A stretch of DNA of 64,000 bases from Serinus canaria (lineage: Eukaryota; Chordata; Aves; Passeriformes; Fringillidae): NCBI RefSeq assembly GCF_022539315.1, contig NC_066326.1, positions 12,540,601 through 12,604,600 on the forward strand, written 5' to 3'. Position numbers and translations under genes: made by a program. Below are positions 26,801 through 40,385 of the stretch, in pieces. Every line of letters starts with the position of its first letter. Within the stretch, counting starts at the first letter, position 1. The notes beneath the pieces were generated by a model. It was not told the DNA's origin. It saw only the letters and a list, made by a program, of their open reading frames with translations, and searched no databases.

Positions 26801-28253
26801 AAGGTAGTGATCAGCTCAAGTTTTAATGCCAAGAGCCTCACCAAGGAGAGGGAGCTGCAGCTGAAACAGACCTGTCAGGACTGAAGGAGTGTATTGTTTA
26901 AAGCTTTTATTAATAGTGTTAGAATGGGAAGTATGTTTATGAAATGTGATAGTGAGTTTGAATCACAAAATGAAGTGAAATGCAGTGGCATAAAATGCAT
27001 GTTTGTGAAGTTAGGAGTAGTAAGGCTGCCTGATATAAACTAAGGATAATCCTTGATACAGTTCAGGAAAAGAAAGATTGGGTCAATTTGCTTATGGCTG
27101 TGTCATTATGAACCATCTGAATAATGAAGCAGGGATATAAATAATGAGGAGTGAATCCTGATATGTCAGAATAAATATCTGCAGTAAGGATAGGAAGGTA
27201 TTAATGTCATCAGGTGTTGGCAAGGCTCTATGTGGAACTCTGCTGTGTACTTCACATCACTCATATGCCTGGAAGTTGAATTAAAACTGGCAACAGGTGC
27301 AGAGAGGGCTGGTAAGGAGGAATGAAGTGCTGGTGACACAGGAGGAGTCTAAGAAACAGTGGCTTGTTTCTCTGGCAGAACAAAGCTCTGTAGGGATGCA
27401 TGTTCTGTGTAAAGATGGGAAGGGATAAGCACTGCAGGGAAAGAAGAGTGATTTCAATAAAAGAGCACTGGCACCTGATACAATATAAATTATCCATTGG
27501 TCAATTTAGACTGAATAGAGAAAGTAAGTGATGACAAGGTGGTGAAGATAGCAAAATCTTGGATCCACGTTTCCCCACTATGTGAGATACTTGGCCATTT
27601 GCTTGGCTAAGTGTAGCTTCTCAGCAAAGATTGCCACAATATAAAAGTCCATTTAAAAATATTATACTATGAGACAAACCTGTTTGTTTTAAACAAGAAG
27701 TTTTTTGTTTCTGTTATCTACCTCTCATATGCAGTGGGTATATAACACTATAGCTGTGTGTTGAAGCTCTTGGGGTATTCAGACTACAATTAATTAATTC
27801 TGAATTGATTTGGATTTGAATTCTCATGAAGGTAAGTCTACACAGCAGTGACAAGTCATTGCACAAGAGACAAAACATCAGTATGTAAAATAATTGCATT
27901 TTAAAAAATGTACTTTTATGGCTGTTGAGTATGCTCCTTTTCTTAGAAGCACAAAATGCTGTGTGTCAGGGACAGATTTAAGGACTAGTCTAGCTGTGTG
28001 GGGATTATTTTAGCCTTAGGTTTTTGAAAAGGGTGTGTTAGGTATTTTTTTAACAAATTAAGTTGTCAAAAATCAGAGTATTTTCAGTGCTGAAGTATGA
28101 ATTATCTTCATACTGAATCAAAAATTTGCTGTCATTGGAAGGGGCTGCATTTCTGGGTTGGGGTGGGGTGTCAGATCTTCATCTTTGATTATTAGCTACA
28201 GTGCTTTGTGAACTTCTAAATATCTTTGAACAAGTTGCAAATTGTTTAGCTGC

Positions 28254-28300
28254 TTTGACTGCCATTGGAAGAGTTGATTTGACTGCCATTGGAAGAGTTA
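28254..28300. repeat. Two-copy tandem duplication, 24-nt unit
   Basis: The unit TTTGACTGCCATTGGAAGAG plus TTGA occurs at 28254-28277 and again, minus the last base, at 28278-28300. A related CATTGGAAG sits about 120 bases upstream. This is a recent local slippage duplication within the intron, about 430 bases before the 12-nt microexon. Confidence 0.85.
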
Positions 28301-28649
28301 ATGAATGAGGGTCACCAGCCTATGACAGTTCAAATGAAAGACTTTGTGGCATATGAAGATGTTTGTGGGGCAGCAAATGCTACCAGATTCATCCAATTTA
28401 TTTGTTCTATTTGGTGTGTATATGAATTTGGATGGTTATAAATATGGATGTCTTTCTGCTGTCCACCAATGACAAGATACCCTTTTGATTTAAAATTTGT
28501 TTTCTTCAGTGCACAGGAAGGATGTAGCTCTGCAGAAATTTCATTTTAGTTCCTGCTTTTCCTTCCCTTCCCTTTCCTTTTCTTTTTTTTTCTTTTAAAT
28601 AATCTGCTAATATAACATCTGCTTGTTATATTTTTAAAGAACTAATGTG

Positions 28650-28730
28650 TTCCTCCCTTTATTCTCTTTTGCTGTCTTCCTCCCTATCTGTTTTTCTCCA
28701 AACTGCTGCTTTCATCCCTACTCCAACCAG
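28650..28730 (+). promoter_or_regulatory. Pyrimidine tract with TGC motifs driving a microexon
   Basis: About 80 bases upstream of the 12-nt exon are dominated by C and T. A cluster ACTGCTGCTTTC ends 18 bases before the splice site. Known neuronal microexons depend on SRRM4 binding to UGC elements placed between the pyrimidine tract and the 3' splice site, and this arrangement fits that pattern. The actual acceptor is CTCCAACCAG. The role is inferred from sequence layout only. Confidence 0.6.
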
Positions 28731-28742
28731 CTTGACTTCCAG
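28731..28742 (+). CDS. ERC2: ERC2 12-nt microexon (adds Ser-Leu-Thr-Ser)
   Basis: The twelve bases CTTGACTTCCAG lie between acceptor CCAACCAG and donor GTCAGT. Joined to the AG left by the exon ending at 23823 and to the A that opens the exon at 40407, they read Glu-Ser-Leu-Thr-Ser-Arg-His. Skipping gives Glu-Arg-His, so both forms keep the frame. ERC-family proteins are known with an SLT-type insert (SLTSR in ERC1) at exactly this junction, which is why I searched for it and consider it real. A four-residue insertion in a heptad coiled coil is a stutter, altering the local supercoil. The exon is far too short for ordinary gene finders. Its long pyrimidine tract and TGC motifs suggest neuron-specific inclusion. 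Confidence 0.9.
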
Positions 28743-31700
28743 GTCAGTATTTTCTGCTCTCCTACTTAATGCTCCTTCCACAATGAAGGTTTTCATTGAT
28801 GCTTCATTTATTTGGTTGTTTTGATTCCACATTATTAACTTCTGTTTGTATTTTGTTGTTTTTATTCTGCTTGTCCCTATTTTGAAGTTTTTGGTCATTT
28901 CATTTCTAGACCAGAAACTTTCCAGTAAATGAATCTTTTTCTTGAATGCCTATAAGAAAAAATGTGTACTAACAACATATTGAATTCATATGTTGTTTTG
29001 TGTGAAATTTTTTCTTCTTTTGGTTTTGCTTATGTTATCTTTTTTTAGGAAGTTTAACACTGGGAATAATTTTTGGTAGATAGCCCAATCCAGCAGGTGA
29101 TGAACAGTGACAATTGTATTCAGAGAGATTTATACCGAACATCAGAGACGTATTCTTGATACTTTGCATTGCCCTTTTTACTGCTTACAAACAGAATATG
29201 AAGAGTTGCAGTGGTTTAGAAACTTGTAGCTGGTTTTGCTGGCCAGATTCTGGACCAGCACATAACTGTAAAGGAGTTGTCTGTAGGTGTTTTTATGTTG
29301 TGTTTGGATGTAACCTCATCTAGTCAGGTTAGTGTTTTAAATTTGTCCGGATTGTAGATTAGTTTAGCTGGCATTTGTCTCTGCACACTGCTTCTGAGTA
29401 AACCTGTCAAGTATTCCATGTCTTGGGGTGCTTGTTGGAAGCAAAAATTGATCTGGTTGACTTTTTTTCTCTTAGTAGGCCCTGGTGTTAATTTTCTTTC
29501 TCGTGCTTATGGATGGCTGTAAATTGTAAGTTAGCAAAGTCTTAAAACATTTTTTTTATGTTTTCTCTTGGGAGAGTCAAGACTAAGCACAATTCACAAT
29601 TCAGGCATGTCAGAGAAGTCTCTGACAGGAATGTCTTCAAATTGCACGGCTAAAGATGGCTTATTGCAAAAAGATGACAAGACTTTTTTTCCTCCTGATG
29701 TTCTTTAGTGTATGTCACGATCACAAGTTACTTTCCAGCTGAAAAGTTTTTTTCCTGAAATTTGGGGCTCATCGATTTCAGTAAAGAATTGGATGAATGC
29801 TAAATTTACTGTCTATTTACTTCAAATATATTTTTATGTGCTTGAGGGGATTATTGTTACACCCAGATTGTGAAAATACTTCAACAATTAAGTTTCAGAA
29901 TCTTTCTTTCTGAAGTTAAATAAATGCATTTATTATGGAGTTGGCTATGATGAGATTATTGTCTGAATGTGACCTCTTTGCATTTCTATCAGAGCATATT
30001 CAACATTAATTGAAATTCTCTCTAGCTCAAGAGAGCCTAAAGAAAGGCATTATGCTATGTGGTTGTCATTAGGGTTGATTTCACTGGAATTCAATGATTG
30101 GTATGCAGAAACATTTGTTCAGCAGTTGGAAGTGCAATTTCTGTTATGTTTTATTGACCTAAAAAGCCAACTGACCTTGTTGAAGCAAACTGTCTGCATA
30201 ACCCTGCCAACTTCCATCCCTAGAGTCCCAGAGAAGTTGTAGAGTATGATTAGAATTTATTGTGGGTATTCAGTGAAGTGTTAAGTTTTCTCAGCTTGAA
30301 TCTTCATTGAGGTCAAAACTTAATTTAAGAAACAGATCTATTAATTTCCATAATTTCTGCTGATCAGCTTGTTCTTAGCTGTCATTTTAGTCATCCATAT
30401 TCCTATGAGGTTTCTATGGTTAGAAAATGCTGCAACAGTTTTAAAATGTGGTCGGCTATTGATACTGATGAAAAAAAAGAAAATCAAATATATTGGCATA
30501 ATGCCCTCATGTGCACCTGCCTGTACAAGATAAAAATATTCTGAGTACAACCATCAGTACAGTGACATCCCCACACCTTTTGGTTACAGCAGGTTATATA
30601 CTCCCCAAACTTTTCTAACTGCAGATAAGCAGGAGATGGATTTTTTTCCATGTGAATTGTACTGACCAGTGCTAGAAAGTTTCCCACCAGCTCTGATGTT
30701 GGCCTTCCTAATTGTTTCTGTGGGAGGCCAGAGCTCAGTGAGATGTGCAAGGGGAGGTTCAATGGAGTTTTAAATTTAACCTACAAGCCGTCCACAGTTT
30801 TGTCAAATGTCAGTTTGATGGTTCCAAGGGCAGAGTGATATGTTGTTCAAAGATAATGTCTCTGGAGAAATGGAGATAGTGTACTCCTGAAAACTGAGAG
30901 AATCTGTGATATACATTACTCCTCTGAGAGACTGGTTATTCTGAGTGAGAAACACAGTTGTCATGTTGGATAACTGGCAGATTGCTGACATGTCATTCTG
31001 TTTTAGTCTGTTTGCTACATATGCAGAACCAATGTTTTAGCATTTAAACATTTTGAAAGAGATGACTTTTTGAGATGAGATTATATAGATTTAACTGATT
31101 TTATGTGTGGTCTTAAACTTTTGTAAGGTTCATTTTTTAAGAAATAGTAAAGTAGAAAGTTTATTTCTTTGTTATTTTACTTTGAAGGAAAAAAGGGAAA
31201 TATTATGTTACAAAATAAGCCGAAATCATAATGATGAACACTAAAGATACAAAAGAGGGCCCTGGACAAGATGATGCACTTTCATCCCACTCTCTACTGA
31301 ACTTGTCAGCCTTGTTCTGGACTTTCCCTTTCAGTTTACTGAAAGCCATACAAACGTTAAAATAGAAAGGAATTATTTAAATAATTAAGGATATTTTGTA
31401 TTTTCTCTGCGATTTGCTTTTTTGAAGATTTGATTTGGAGGGTAAATACTCCATAAAGTAAATGGTTATGCAGAAAGAAGTGGATATGAGGAGGAAAGAG
31501 CTTTACCTCACAGAAGGAAAAAAAACAACTTTGGATTTGGTTGGATGTGACACCACAACTCTGTGTTGGGGAAGAGAGAACAGAAGAAGCTGTTACTCTT
31601 CCCTTTCATGATTGCTGATGGAAGACATCAACATTTCTTATGCTTCTCCAGACCTGCTGCCTCCATTAGTTTTCCTCAAAGGCAAGATCTAGAGGGCAGA

Positions 31701-34700
31701 TTTCTCTGCCTCTTGAACCTGTGCATGAAGTAGCCCCAGAGTGCTCCCTGGGGATATTGGTGGCTGCTGGGCTCGATGCTGTCAGGATTCCCTGTGCATG
31801 GTGGAGGGATGTGTGGTGAAGAATCTTTGTGAGATAGCACAGCTTGCCCTTAAAAAGCTGTTACTGAAAAGATACAGGGGTACTAAATTTAGGAATTGGG
31901 CTGTTGGTGGAACCACTCCTTCCACTCTTATTGTTTGCTTTCCCAGTGCAGGAGCAGCATGCCTGGGCAATGTGATGGTGCTCTGATCTGAATTTATAAT
32001 AAGGAGAAGTTTGTATGTCTAAACAAGAATCATACTAAGGGTACCTGATTTATTTGGAGGTCTGAAGAAGTTACTACAAAATCATGGAAAGCTTGATTTG
32101 TGTATTGGTTGATAATGGCAGGATTGATCATGAGAACTTCTAGGGTGAGCCAGGAGTTGAAGTCAAAAGATTTGATCCAGAAGGAAATTGCAATGAAACG
32201 TGGAGTGCTGCGGAGGAGGTGTGATCCTGATTGCTGTCAGGCTGGGCTGGACATGCTGTGGAGCAGTTGGATGCAGAGAAAAACTGGAAACAGTCAGGAG
32301 CTGCTTTTTCTGGTTTGTTTGTTTGTGTGGAGATGCTTTGTTAGTTTGGTAATTTGAATTAAAAAGCTTTTCTGGACTACAGCTGGGAAGGACCTGATGG
32401 ACCAGTAGCAGGGCTGCAACTTCTTGGTTGCAAATTTCAGGCAACAAATTATTTCCAGTAACTGGTTACAGTTATTGCTAATGGTCTCAATTAATAAAAT
32501 AGCTGAGCAAGCAATTGCCATATTAAATCAGATCAAATATCCTTCTCATCTAGTGTGCTGTCATCAGCAGTGCTTTTTGGTTTTTTTAAAAGAAGAACAT
32601 CAGAAGAAAATGCACGACAATCCTGGGTGTAGGAGAGAGATGTGTGACAGATGAGTCTTCTGGTATGAATTTCACACATGTTCATGTAAAGTGTCATCCA
32701 GCAGGAATGTGCTGAGGAAGACAGCAGTGCTGGGTCAGAATTTCCGTGGTTGCAGTGCAGATCTGCCTTGAAACAAAGTGACATGAACCATAGTTTGGAA
32801 CAGGATTTTAGTACGTCTCTTTCATTCATGCGTTATCCTCACATGGATATTTCTAGCATCTCTCCAGGGCTTTGGAGGGAACTGTGTCAGACTAAACACT
32901 TCTTAAATAAAGATTTTGGAAAACTTCCCAGAGTGTGTGTTAGGTAAACCCTTCCTCCCCATGTTTTTGCCTGTGAGGTGAGAAATGTTTCAGTGACTTC
33001 TGTGACGCTTGCTTGATTTCTGCCAGGCAGAGTTCTTGGCTGTCCCAGGACAATAATGGTTTGTGGTGCATTTGGGGGTAAAACAATTGTCTCACTGAAA
33101 AATTGTCATCATATGAGTGTGAAGAAGCCTGAAGCCAGCCTTCAGGCAATTGAAATGATGAGATTTAAAACTGGGGGGAGTGTAAGGGGATGGAAAGAAG
33201 GTTTTTTTTGTTTTTTGGGTTTTTTGAGACCTGTAGGTCCCTGTGGGCTCCCTTGGGTGAAACTGAAATAGCTGTGTAACCTATCAGTAACAGGAGCTGG
33301 GAATGTAATGAAAACATTGAATATACTAAAATTCACTTAGATGCTAATTCTGGGCACGATGCATTCAACTGGAGAATTAGGGATATAGGAATTAAAGGTT
33401 TTTTCCAGATATTTAAAAATTATTTTAATATTTCTTGGTTTAGGTGATTTTTTTTTTTGTCCCATGTTTTTGTTGGTCATTTTCTTTCCAATTCTTTCTA
33501 TCCAAGAAATATGGAGAGAACACAGAGGGGTTGCCTGCCAGTTCTAATCAGCAGATGAACTGTGATGTGGAGTTTGCCATAGTCTCAGCATCAGGTGGAT
33601 GGCAGAAAGAAGAGCAAGCATCCTTCTGCAGTCAGAGATAATATCAATTTCTTGTAATAGTATTTTTTCAGGCATGTGGAAAATAGTGGCCTTTATTACC
33701 TAAAGTCAGTTTGGCCAAGGTTTACCAGAGAGAATTACCTGCTTCCAAATTCTCATGCTCAAAAGGCACCAAAATTTTACTCAGTTTTCATAATCTTCTT
33801 TTCTATGGGAAAGCCCTAGTGTCCCTTTAGCCTTGCTGGCAGGTCCAGCCACAGGCTGATAACATTGAGACATTTTCCTGTCTCTCCAGGGGGCATCCAC
33901 TCAAGCTTGCTTTCTCATCCCAAATGATAATAGATCTGCTAAGGAAGCTGAGCTGCTTCCCTTTATGTCACTGTAAAATAGATATTTTTTTTTTTTTTTT
34001 AGTTGCAGGATCAAATAGCACAATTTTAAAAATGATTTTTTGTGGGTAATAGATTATGTTGTCACACAGGTTAGAAGATGAAGCAATTGTAAAGGGAGTG
34101 GAAGTCTTGCTCCTGCTCCTTTGCAGTGGGAAAGAGAGAGGGGGAAATGTAATTCTTTTAAAGACAAAAGGAAAAGAGGGAATAAGGTCTGCTAGATTTT
34201 CTGCTTTGGAATTCTGATGGTAAGAAGGGAAGTGCTGAGGGAGGATATACAGGATTTTTTTTCTATAGGATGGCAGTAGGTTAGTCAGATATGCAAAGAA
34301 AGGAATTCCTTGACATTTGAGATGAAGTATTCCTCCAAAGTGATGTGGCCTTTATGACAACAGACATGTAAAAAAATTCTTAATTTTGCTTGTTTTCTTC
34401 TGAGTAAGTTTAACAAAATCAAAGAATGCTTATTTTTTTATTATTTATTTTTCCCTTAAGTTTTCATTCAAAACACTTTACTCCCCTGTGCCTATGTAGA
34501 TTAATACAGATAATCTGTCAGCTTTTAAAGGAGTATTTTAGGAGTATTTCTGATTTTAATGTTTAAATTTGATAGACCAAATAATTTCTTAATGTTTGGG
34601 ATAGTTGCTTTTTTTATTCATTTATGGTATTTAATTTGCTATCAGTGTGATAATTGTATTAGCTAACAAAAGAAAAATAAGAAAAGCTAAGAATAAGGAG

Positions 34701-37700
34701 ACACATGATTTTAAAAGATGTTTTGGACACTAATAATTCTTTAGATTATATGATCTTGATTGGGTTTTTTTCAATGTGAAAGTTCTAAATGCAAATGACA
34801 GCACAGAATGTCACTGCTTAATTTTTTAATATCATAAAACTTAGAGTGATCGTGTCTAGCTTATAAAATCAGTTCAGCAGTCAAGCATGAGGGCTTTCTT
34901 TTAGAAAAAAATTATTTTGAGATTTGTTTTCTTTGTATCAGAAATTCAGCCTGTCACAGGTAGAGGTTTTCTCATCCTGATAATATATAGTTTGTACAGA
35001 AAAATCCAACTCTGGGCTGTAAGTGAACAAACAGTGTCCTTGTTTGTGTCAGGAATGTGTCTGTCAGTACCCTCTTGACATCTCTTGTGGTGATTTTGGT
35101 CTCTCAAAGTCCAACCCAGCTTTGTATTTCAGGTTTAGAGACAGGTAGTAGCAAATACATTTGTATTCCATAGAAATGCTAGAAACAATACTTAAGTTGC
35201 TTATATCTTAATAAAATTCTAGGTTTTGTATTTCAGTGAAATTGGACCTGAATTTTGAAGCGTTACCCTTATGCTGGTTTAGTCATGACTCAGTGAAGCA
35301 CCTGCCTAGACTCTCATTCTTAAGATAGTGAGAACTGAGCTGCTAGGAATATTTCTACTGAGTCTTAATGAAGTAATGTAATTTGGAATGGACATTCACA
35401 TGGTTGGGATTTACAGGATCAGGTCTTCTGCATGACTAGCTGCTGAGACCCAGAGTGCCCAGTAAAATGTTAAGATTTGTTTCATTGATCACATACATGA
35501 ATTCTTTGTAAAAGTGTGGATTATTTATAAAGGAGAAAGAAATAATTTCAGATGATGGTGATGGTAATATTCTACCCAGTGCCTGCCAAGAACATGGGGT
35601 GATGTTTGTTTGTTTATTTAAAATAAGTGTACTATATTGAGTTTTAAACCCTATTTTTGATGCTTTCTTTTTTATATAGATTAATTGTTTTGACTAAATT
35701 GTATTTCATAAAACAGATCTGGTTGGTTTGGAGTTGATTTTTTTTTTTTTGTGTGTGTTTCCCTGAAAACATCCATTGCACTCTGATTTTTTAATCTTTT
35801 ATTTGCTGAGGAGCACAGCTCCTAACACACTGGAGAATTTTTTGATTGACTTGCAGACAGCTGGTCCCATTGCAATGCTGTTTAAAGTGATTAAAATTAT
35901 TGCAGAGACATATTCCTTTGGAAAATGTTACAGATTTTGCTCTTGGGAGTATTTTGCATGTCTGCATTTTTTGGATGCTTTGAGGGAAAAAAAACCTTTA
36001 TGAAATAGAGTAAAGGCTATACTAACATGTAACACTTTTTTTTTTGGCTGACATTACCAGCTTTGTGGCCAAGGTACCCAGGTGGCTAATTAAAGCAGGG
36101 AATTTAATGAAATAGTGTGATTTTCTATAGCTACCAGAGATGAAAGCATTGGAGGTTAGACAACACACACTACTGTAAAATAAAATCTGAATGCTGCTCA
36201 CGTGTATGCAGAAACTTGGTGTTTAATATTTGTCTTAAAAAGTTGAACTGAAGGAGGTAAATGTGCTGTAGTTAGACTGTGAGATCAATTAGTGTGCTAC
36301 TCCAGAAGAAGAAAAAGCCCCAAACATGGTTAAAGTGTGGTCATTACAGTTCCATTCATACCAGCAGGAACTAAGTGGTGCTCCTGTTTTGCTGTTTAAC
36401 TTCCTGCAGGCCCAGGGTCTGGGTCTCCATGGCACTGATGTCTGTTTGCTACTGAGACATTTCAGTTAAAAGATTAAATAGAATGAGAAAAGTGCATTTG
36501 AGGTAGGGACATCTTGCTGTTTGCTCAGGAAGATGGATGGGCTCTAAGTCCTTTGGACTGGATGTCATAAGAGATAAAGCTGAAGGGCTCTTTGAGGATG
36601 TTTTGTCTTTTCCTGTCGTGCTTGGCTCTGTGATACACTAAGTGTATCTAAATATTTAGCAGTCGTAGAGGATGGTTCTTCAGCAGCAGAGAAGTCAGAG
36701 CTGCTGCAGTCTGTTGACTCCAGCACTGGGATTCTGAGGCCACTTTCCTCAAAAAATTGTTGGATGCTGAGAAAAACAGAGGTGTTGGCATTGCTGTCAT
36801 TTAGATAACTGATTTTAAGTCTAGTGCCCAGGTGAGGTGAAAATTGATTACTGTGGAGCATTGTGTGTATTGAGAAAGATTATAAAAACTGTCCCAAGTC
36901 AGAAAGATTCAGGAAGAGGTTGATTTTTATGGAGTCTCGTGTCTAAGGAGAATGAATAGTCAGTTAAGAGCAATGTTAATCTAGGTAATCTGATTCAGTT
37001 AAGCTAGGTATAAGAAATTAATAAACTTAATGAGTAATAAGGTAGCTTCTAAAAGAGTTCTATTACTTTATATTATCATTTTCTCTTCTTTAGGAGTGAG
37101 AGAATGTCTAATGTACTAAAAGAATAAGATTTTATTTAGAAATTTTTCTTTTTCCTGGTGTTCATCTCTTCTTTATTAACTGCCAGTATTATGGGTGTCT
37201 TGTATTTATGTGGCATGGGGTGTTTGCTGATGCTGCATATCCTCATATCTCTGATGTTGAATTTTCAAAAGAGTCAGGAAATGCCTAGGATATCATCCTT
37301 TAATTTATAATTCTGGAACAGAACTGATTTAATTTTTAAATTTTTTTTCTAAATTATTTTGCACTATTCAAGGTATGTTTATATTCCAGCTCTGTTTCCA
37401 AGACACTTTAGTTTCACTCTGAATTATTTTCTGTTCCTAAGCTGCTACATATTCTATAACAGTTGCTGACTGGCTTTAACCATAGGAACACAAACAAATG
37501 TAAATTTGTTATCTGAAAAACTGTCATTAATCCTACTTTTTCATGTTTGGCCAAGATTAAGCATCTGTGCAGAGAGTTAGTCATCTCTGCTGCTTTTTTT
37601 CGTCTGCTTTGTTTCTTAAATGTTTATGAGCTCAGAACATCATTTCTTTAAGCCAAGTGTAGTGTTGGCACTATTTCAGTGTGCTGTGGGCTTGAGTGCT

Positions 37701-37843
37701 TCAGAACTGCTTTGTAGCCTGGCTTTCAAGTTCTGTGAAGTTTGTAATATCACAAATACAGCAGAGTGGTGGGTTTTAACTAGCTTGGGATGACTGTAAT
37801 GTCTGGCTTAGAGGTTAAAGAGTCAACCTTAAAGAGAATAGAT

Positions 37844-37863
37844 AAATAATAATAATAATAAAA
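37844..37863. repeat. AAT microsatellite
   Basis: Short run of AAT units (AATAATAATAATAATA core) inside the ERC2 intron, followed by AAATAAAC. Simple-sequence repeat without further structure. Confidence 0.8.
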
Positions 37864-40385
37864 TAAACACTAAGAGAGAGTAGATGCCCGACTTGAAAAT
37901 GAAGTATAACAATGTGGAGAATGAGAGAGCAGTGCATTTCATCTTCCTGCTCTGAGGCAATTACACTATCAGAAAATGCTACATAAGCAGAAAAATATTA
38001 ACTTGTTATAGTAGAAGGAATTCTACTGAGCAGACCCCTGAAATGTACACTTCAGATTTATAAGACATGTCCTAAGCAGTAGTCTTTATTTTATTTTGTC
38101 TAATGAGTTTTGTGGTCTTAGAGCTTTAAATTCAAGCAGTGTAGCAGGACAAATGAAATGAATTCCACATGATAAAGAGTAATGTAGACATAACTGTGCA
38201 TATCAGCATTGTTACTAGTAAGCTATGTGAACATTTTATCATATGTTCTCTATGGTCATGGCATCTATTTTATACTGATTAGGTAGTGTTCCCAAATATT
38301 TTTCTATTTCTCATGCTACTTTTTACTTATCTTCATCTACTATTCAAAAGCATTTTAGAAACAGTAGATCCACATGAAAACATATCTGAACAAGCAAGTC
38401 AAAAATTCTACTGAACCAAGGATTATATTTGATATTTGCTATTAAAAAAAAAAAGCTAGTGGGAAATATGTTTTTGTACTTATTTGCTGCATTGAACTCC
38501 CCCAGTACTTTTAGTGCAGGCCTAAAGAAAATTCCTCATCTGAGCTTTTTAACAGTAGCATTTTCTGTTCATTTCCATAGGTATGTAGCCAGTTGTGGCA
38601 TAAAGATAGTCTATGACAGAGCTTTCTTTTCTTTGCTTCTCTTCAAGATTTTGCCTATCACAGGCACCAGATGTTTTTCCTTTGCAGCTTTACCATGTTC
38701 TGCTTTTCAGTGTGGTGTTAGAGAAGCTGGAATGGGAAGTTGTGTGAGGCACGGGTGATGAAAGAAGTAGCTAGCCTTGGCAAACAATTGAACTTCTGGA
38801 GATGAAATGCAAATGAATTTATCATTTACTCAACATGAGATTGGAAACCAGTTTATGTTTTAACAGCACAAAGCTATGTTGCACCAGCAAAATTTCTGCC
38901 AAATGCATTTATATATAAAATTGTGGAAGTGGTTTTTTTCCAATATTCATTTTGGTTTTATACTGAGTAAGTCTGTGCTTAAGATTATGAGACAGAATCA
39001 TGACAGGGAACTGATGTTCACTTGGAGCTGCAAGCAAATTACCTATATTTAAACTAGCTGTCCATACTTTTTTTTTCCTGGGCAAGTTTCTGCTACTTTA
39101 TTTTTTTTGGTTATAATTGATTGGATTTTTTCTCATGTGCTGTACTTACAAACTTTTACATGAAGTGTCTTTTAAGAGTTTTTAATACCCTGGCACATTT
39201 ACTGATTGCAAATTAATTCTTAATTTTTGATCATTAATAAATACTGAAAGAAACAATGATAGGACAAAGAAATCAGTGATAGAAGGAAATACTGAATTGA
39301 CTCAGTTTCTTTAGCATAATAAAATGGGTGCAAGAAATCTATTCTGTAACTTTTTTCTCTGCTTCTGATGTGGAAGTAAAGGAGGGATTTTCAGTGATCC
39401 TTTTTGGGCATTGAATAATATTCTCTTCATTTGCCACAATAGGATTAGTGAGTAGATCTCATTAGGAATTTGCACGTGACTTTTATTTTTTATAGATAAA
39501 AGGGAGAAAATTCCTTTATGTTAAAGAAAGTCTGGATAATAATATTTAAGAATTCAAGCAGGTAGGGATTATTACTGCAAGGGTATATTCTCATTACTGA
39601 CAGACAAAATTAGTTTCCTTTCTTTCTTAAAAAAGTGTATACTAAGTCTCAGAAATGCTTGTGGTAACTTAATGAATAACATCTACAATAAAAGATATTT
39701 AAAAATGAAACAATTAACTCTTTTTTATTAATACAGTCTTAACAAAAGAGAACATATAAGAGTGGCAAAGATTGTTTAATTTCCTTAGGAATGGCTCATA
39801 AATTGGTTTGTTGATTGTCTTTTTAGAAAGAAGTCTCATTATAAAAAATGATAGAAATGTTTTTGTCATGTACAAAGCTATTTGTAAAGGCATCCTTTAT
39901 TCTTCATGGCATATTTGTGACCTGACCTTCTACTCCATCACACTTTAATCCACCTAAGCACTGTATTTTAGTCCAAGTTTTAAAAAATGTAATTTCACAA
40001 TGTACCTTAGTCATCACCTTCACCTTCTGCTTCCTTTGAAATGAATACTTGAAGCACCTATTAAAATTGTTCCTAAATGCAGAGTGTGTAAGGATTGTTG
40101 GATCATCTTCCTCTTCCAGCAATTTTTCTGCATAGAGCTCAGAACGTGTATGTGTTTTAGCAAGGAAATTATAAAAAGTGGGAAATCTTGTCAGCCCAAA
40201 TAATTGCCCTACCACTCTATAATTGAAAGGTGTTTTGATATGCCATCTTGAAAACAAGATGACGTTTTATTGTTACATCTGATGCTTGGAAAACTTGTGT
40301 CTGTTGGAGAGTTGATGTCCTGTGTTGTAGTCACAGAATTAATCTCTATTGCAAAAGAAGTTCTTGCAGTCATTAACACTAATGG

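Larger units (their letters stand above)
23824..28730 (+). other. ERC2: ERC2 intron (4.9 kb) before the 12-nt microexon
   Basis: AT-rich intron with few notable features: a 24-nt tandem duplication at 28254-28300 and, at its end, a very long pyrimidine-rich tract (about 28640-28725) that serves the 12-nt microexon. A C/T tract near 28559-28595 (TTCCCTTCCC type) also lies here. No other exon was found; I checked the AGGT-type donors across this interval for a match to the expected microexon and found only the one at 28743. Confidence 0.75.

Noticed and set aside
27820..27837. Strong GTAAGT donor after TTCTCATGAAG, tested as a microexon donor
   Set aside because: The 12 bases before it contain a stop in the required frame and no acceptor is correctly placed.
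31500..33300. Cluster of overlapping short frames on both strands in a slightly GC-richer stretch
   Set aside because: No domain, no consistent splice pairs and no repeat that I can name; treated as intron.
33985..34006. T16 tract followed by AG, resembling a strong 3' splice site
   Set aside because: No open ERC2-like segment or donor follows; more likely a simple T run.
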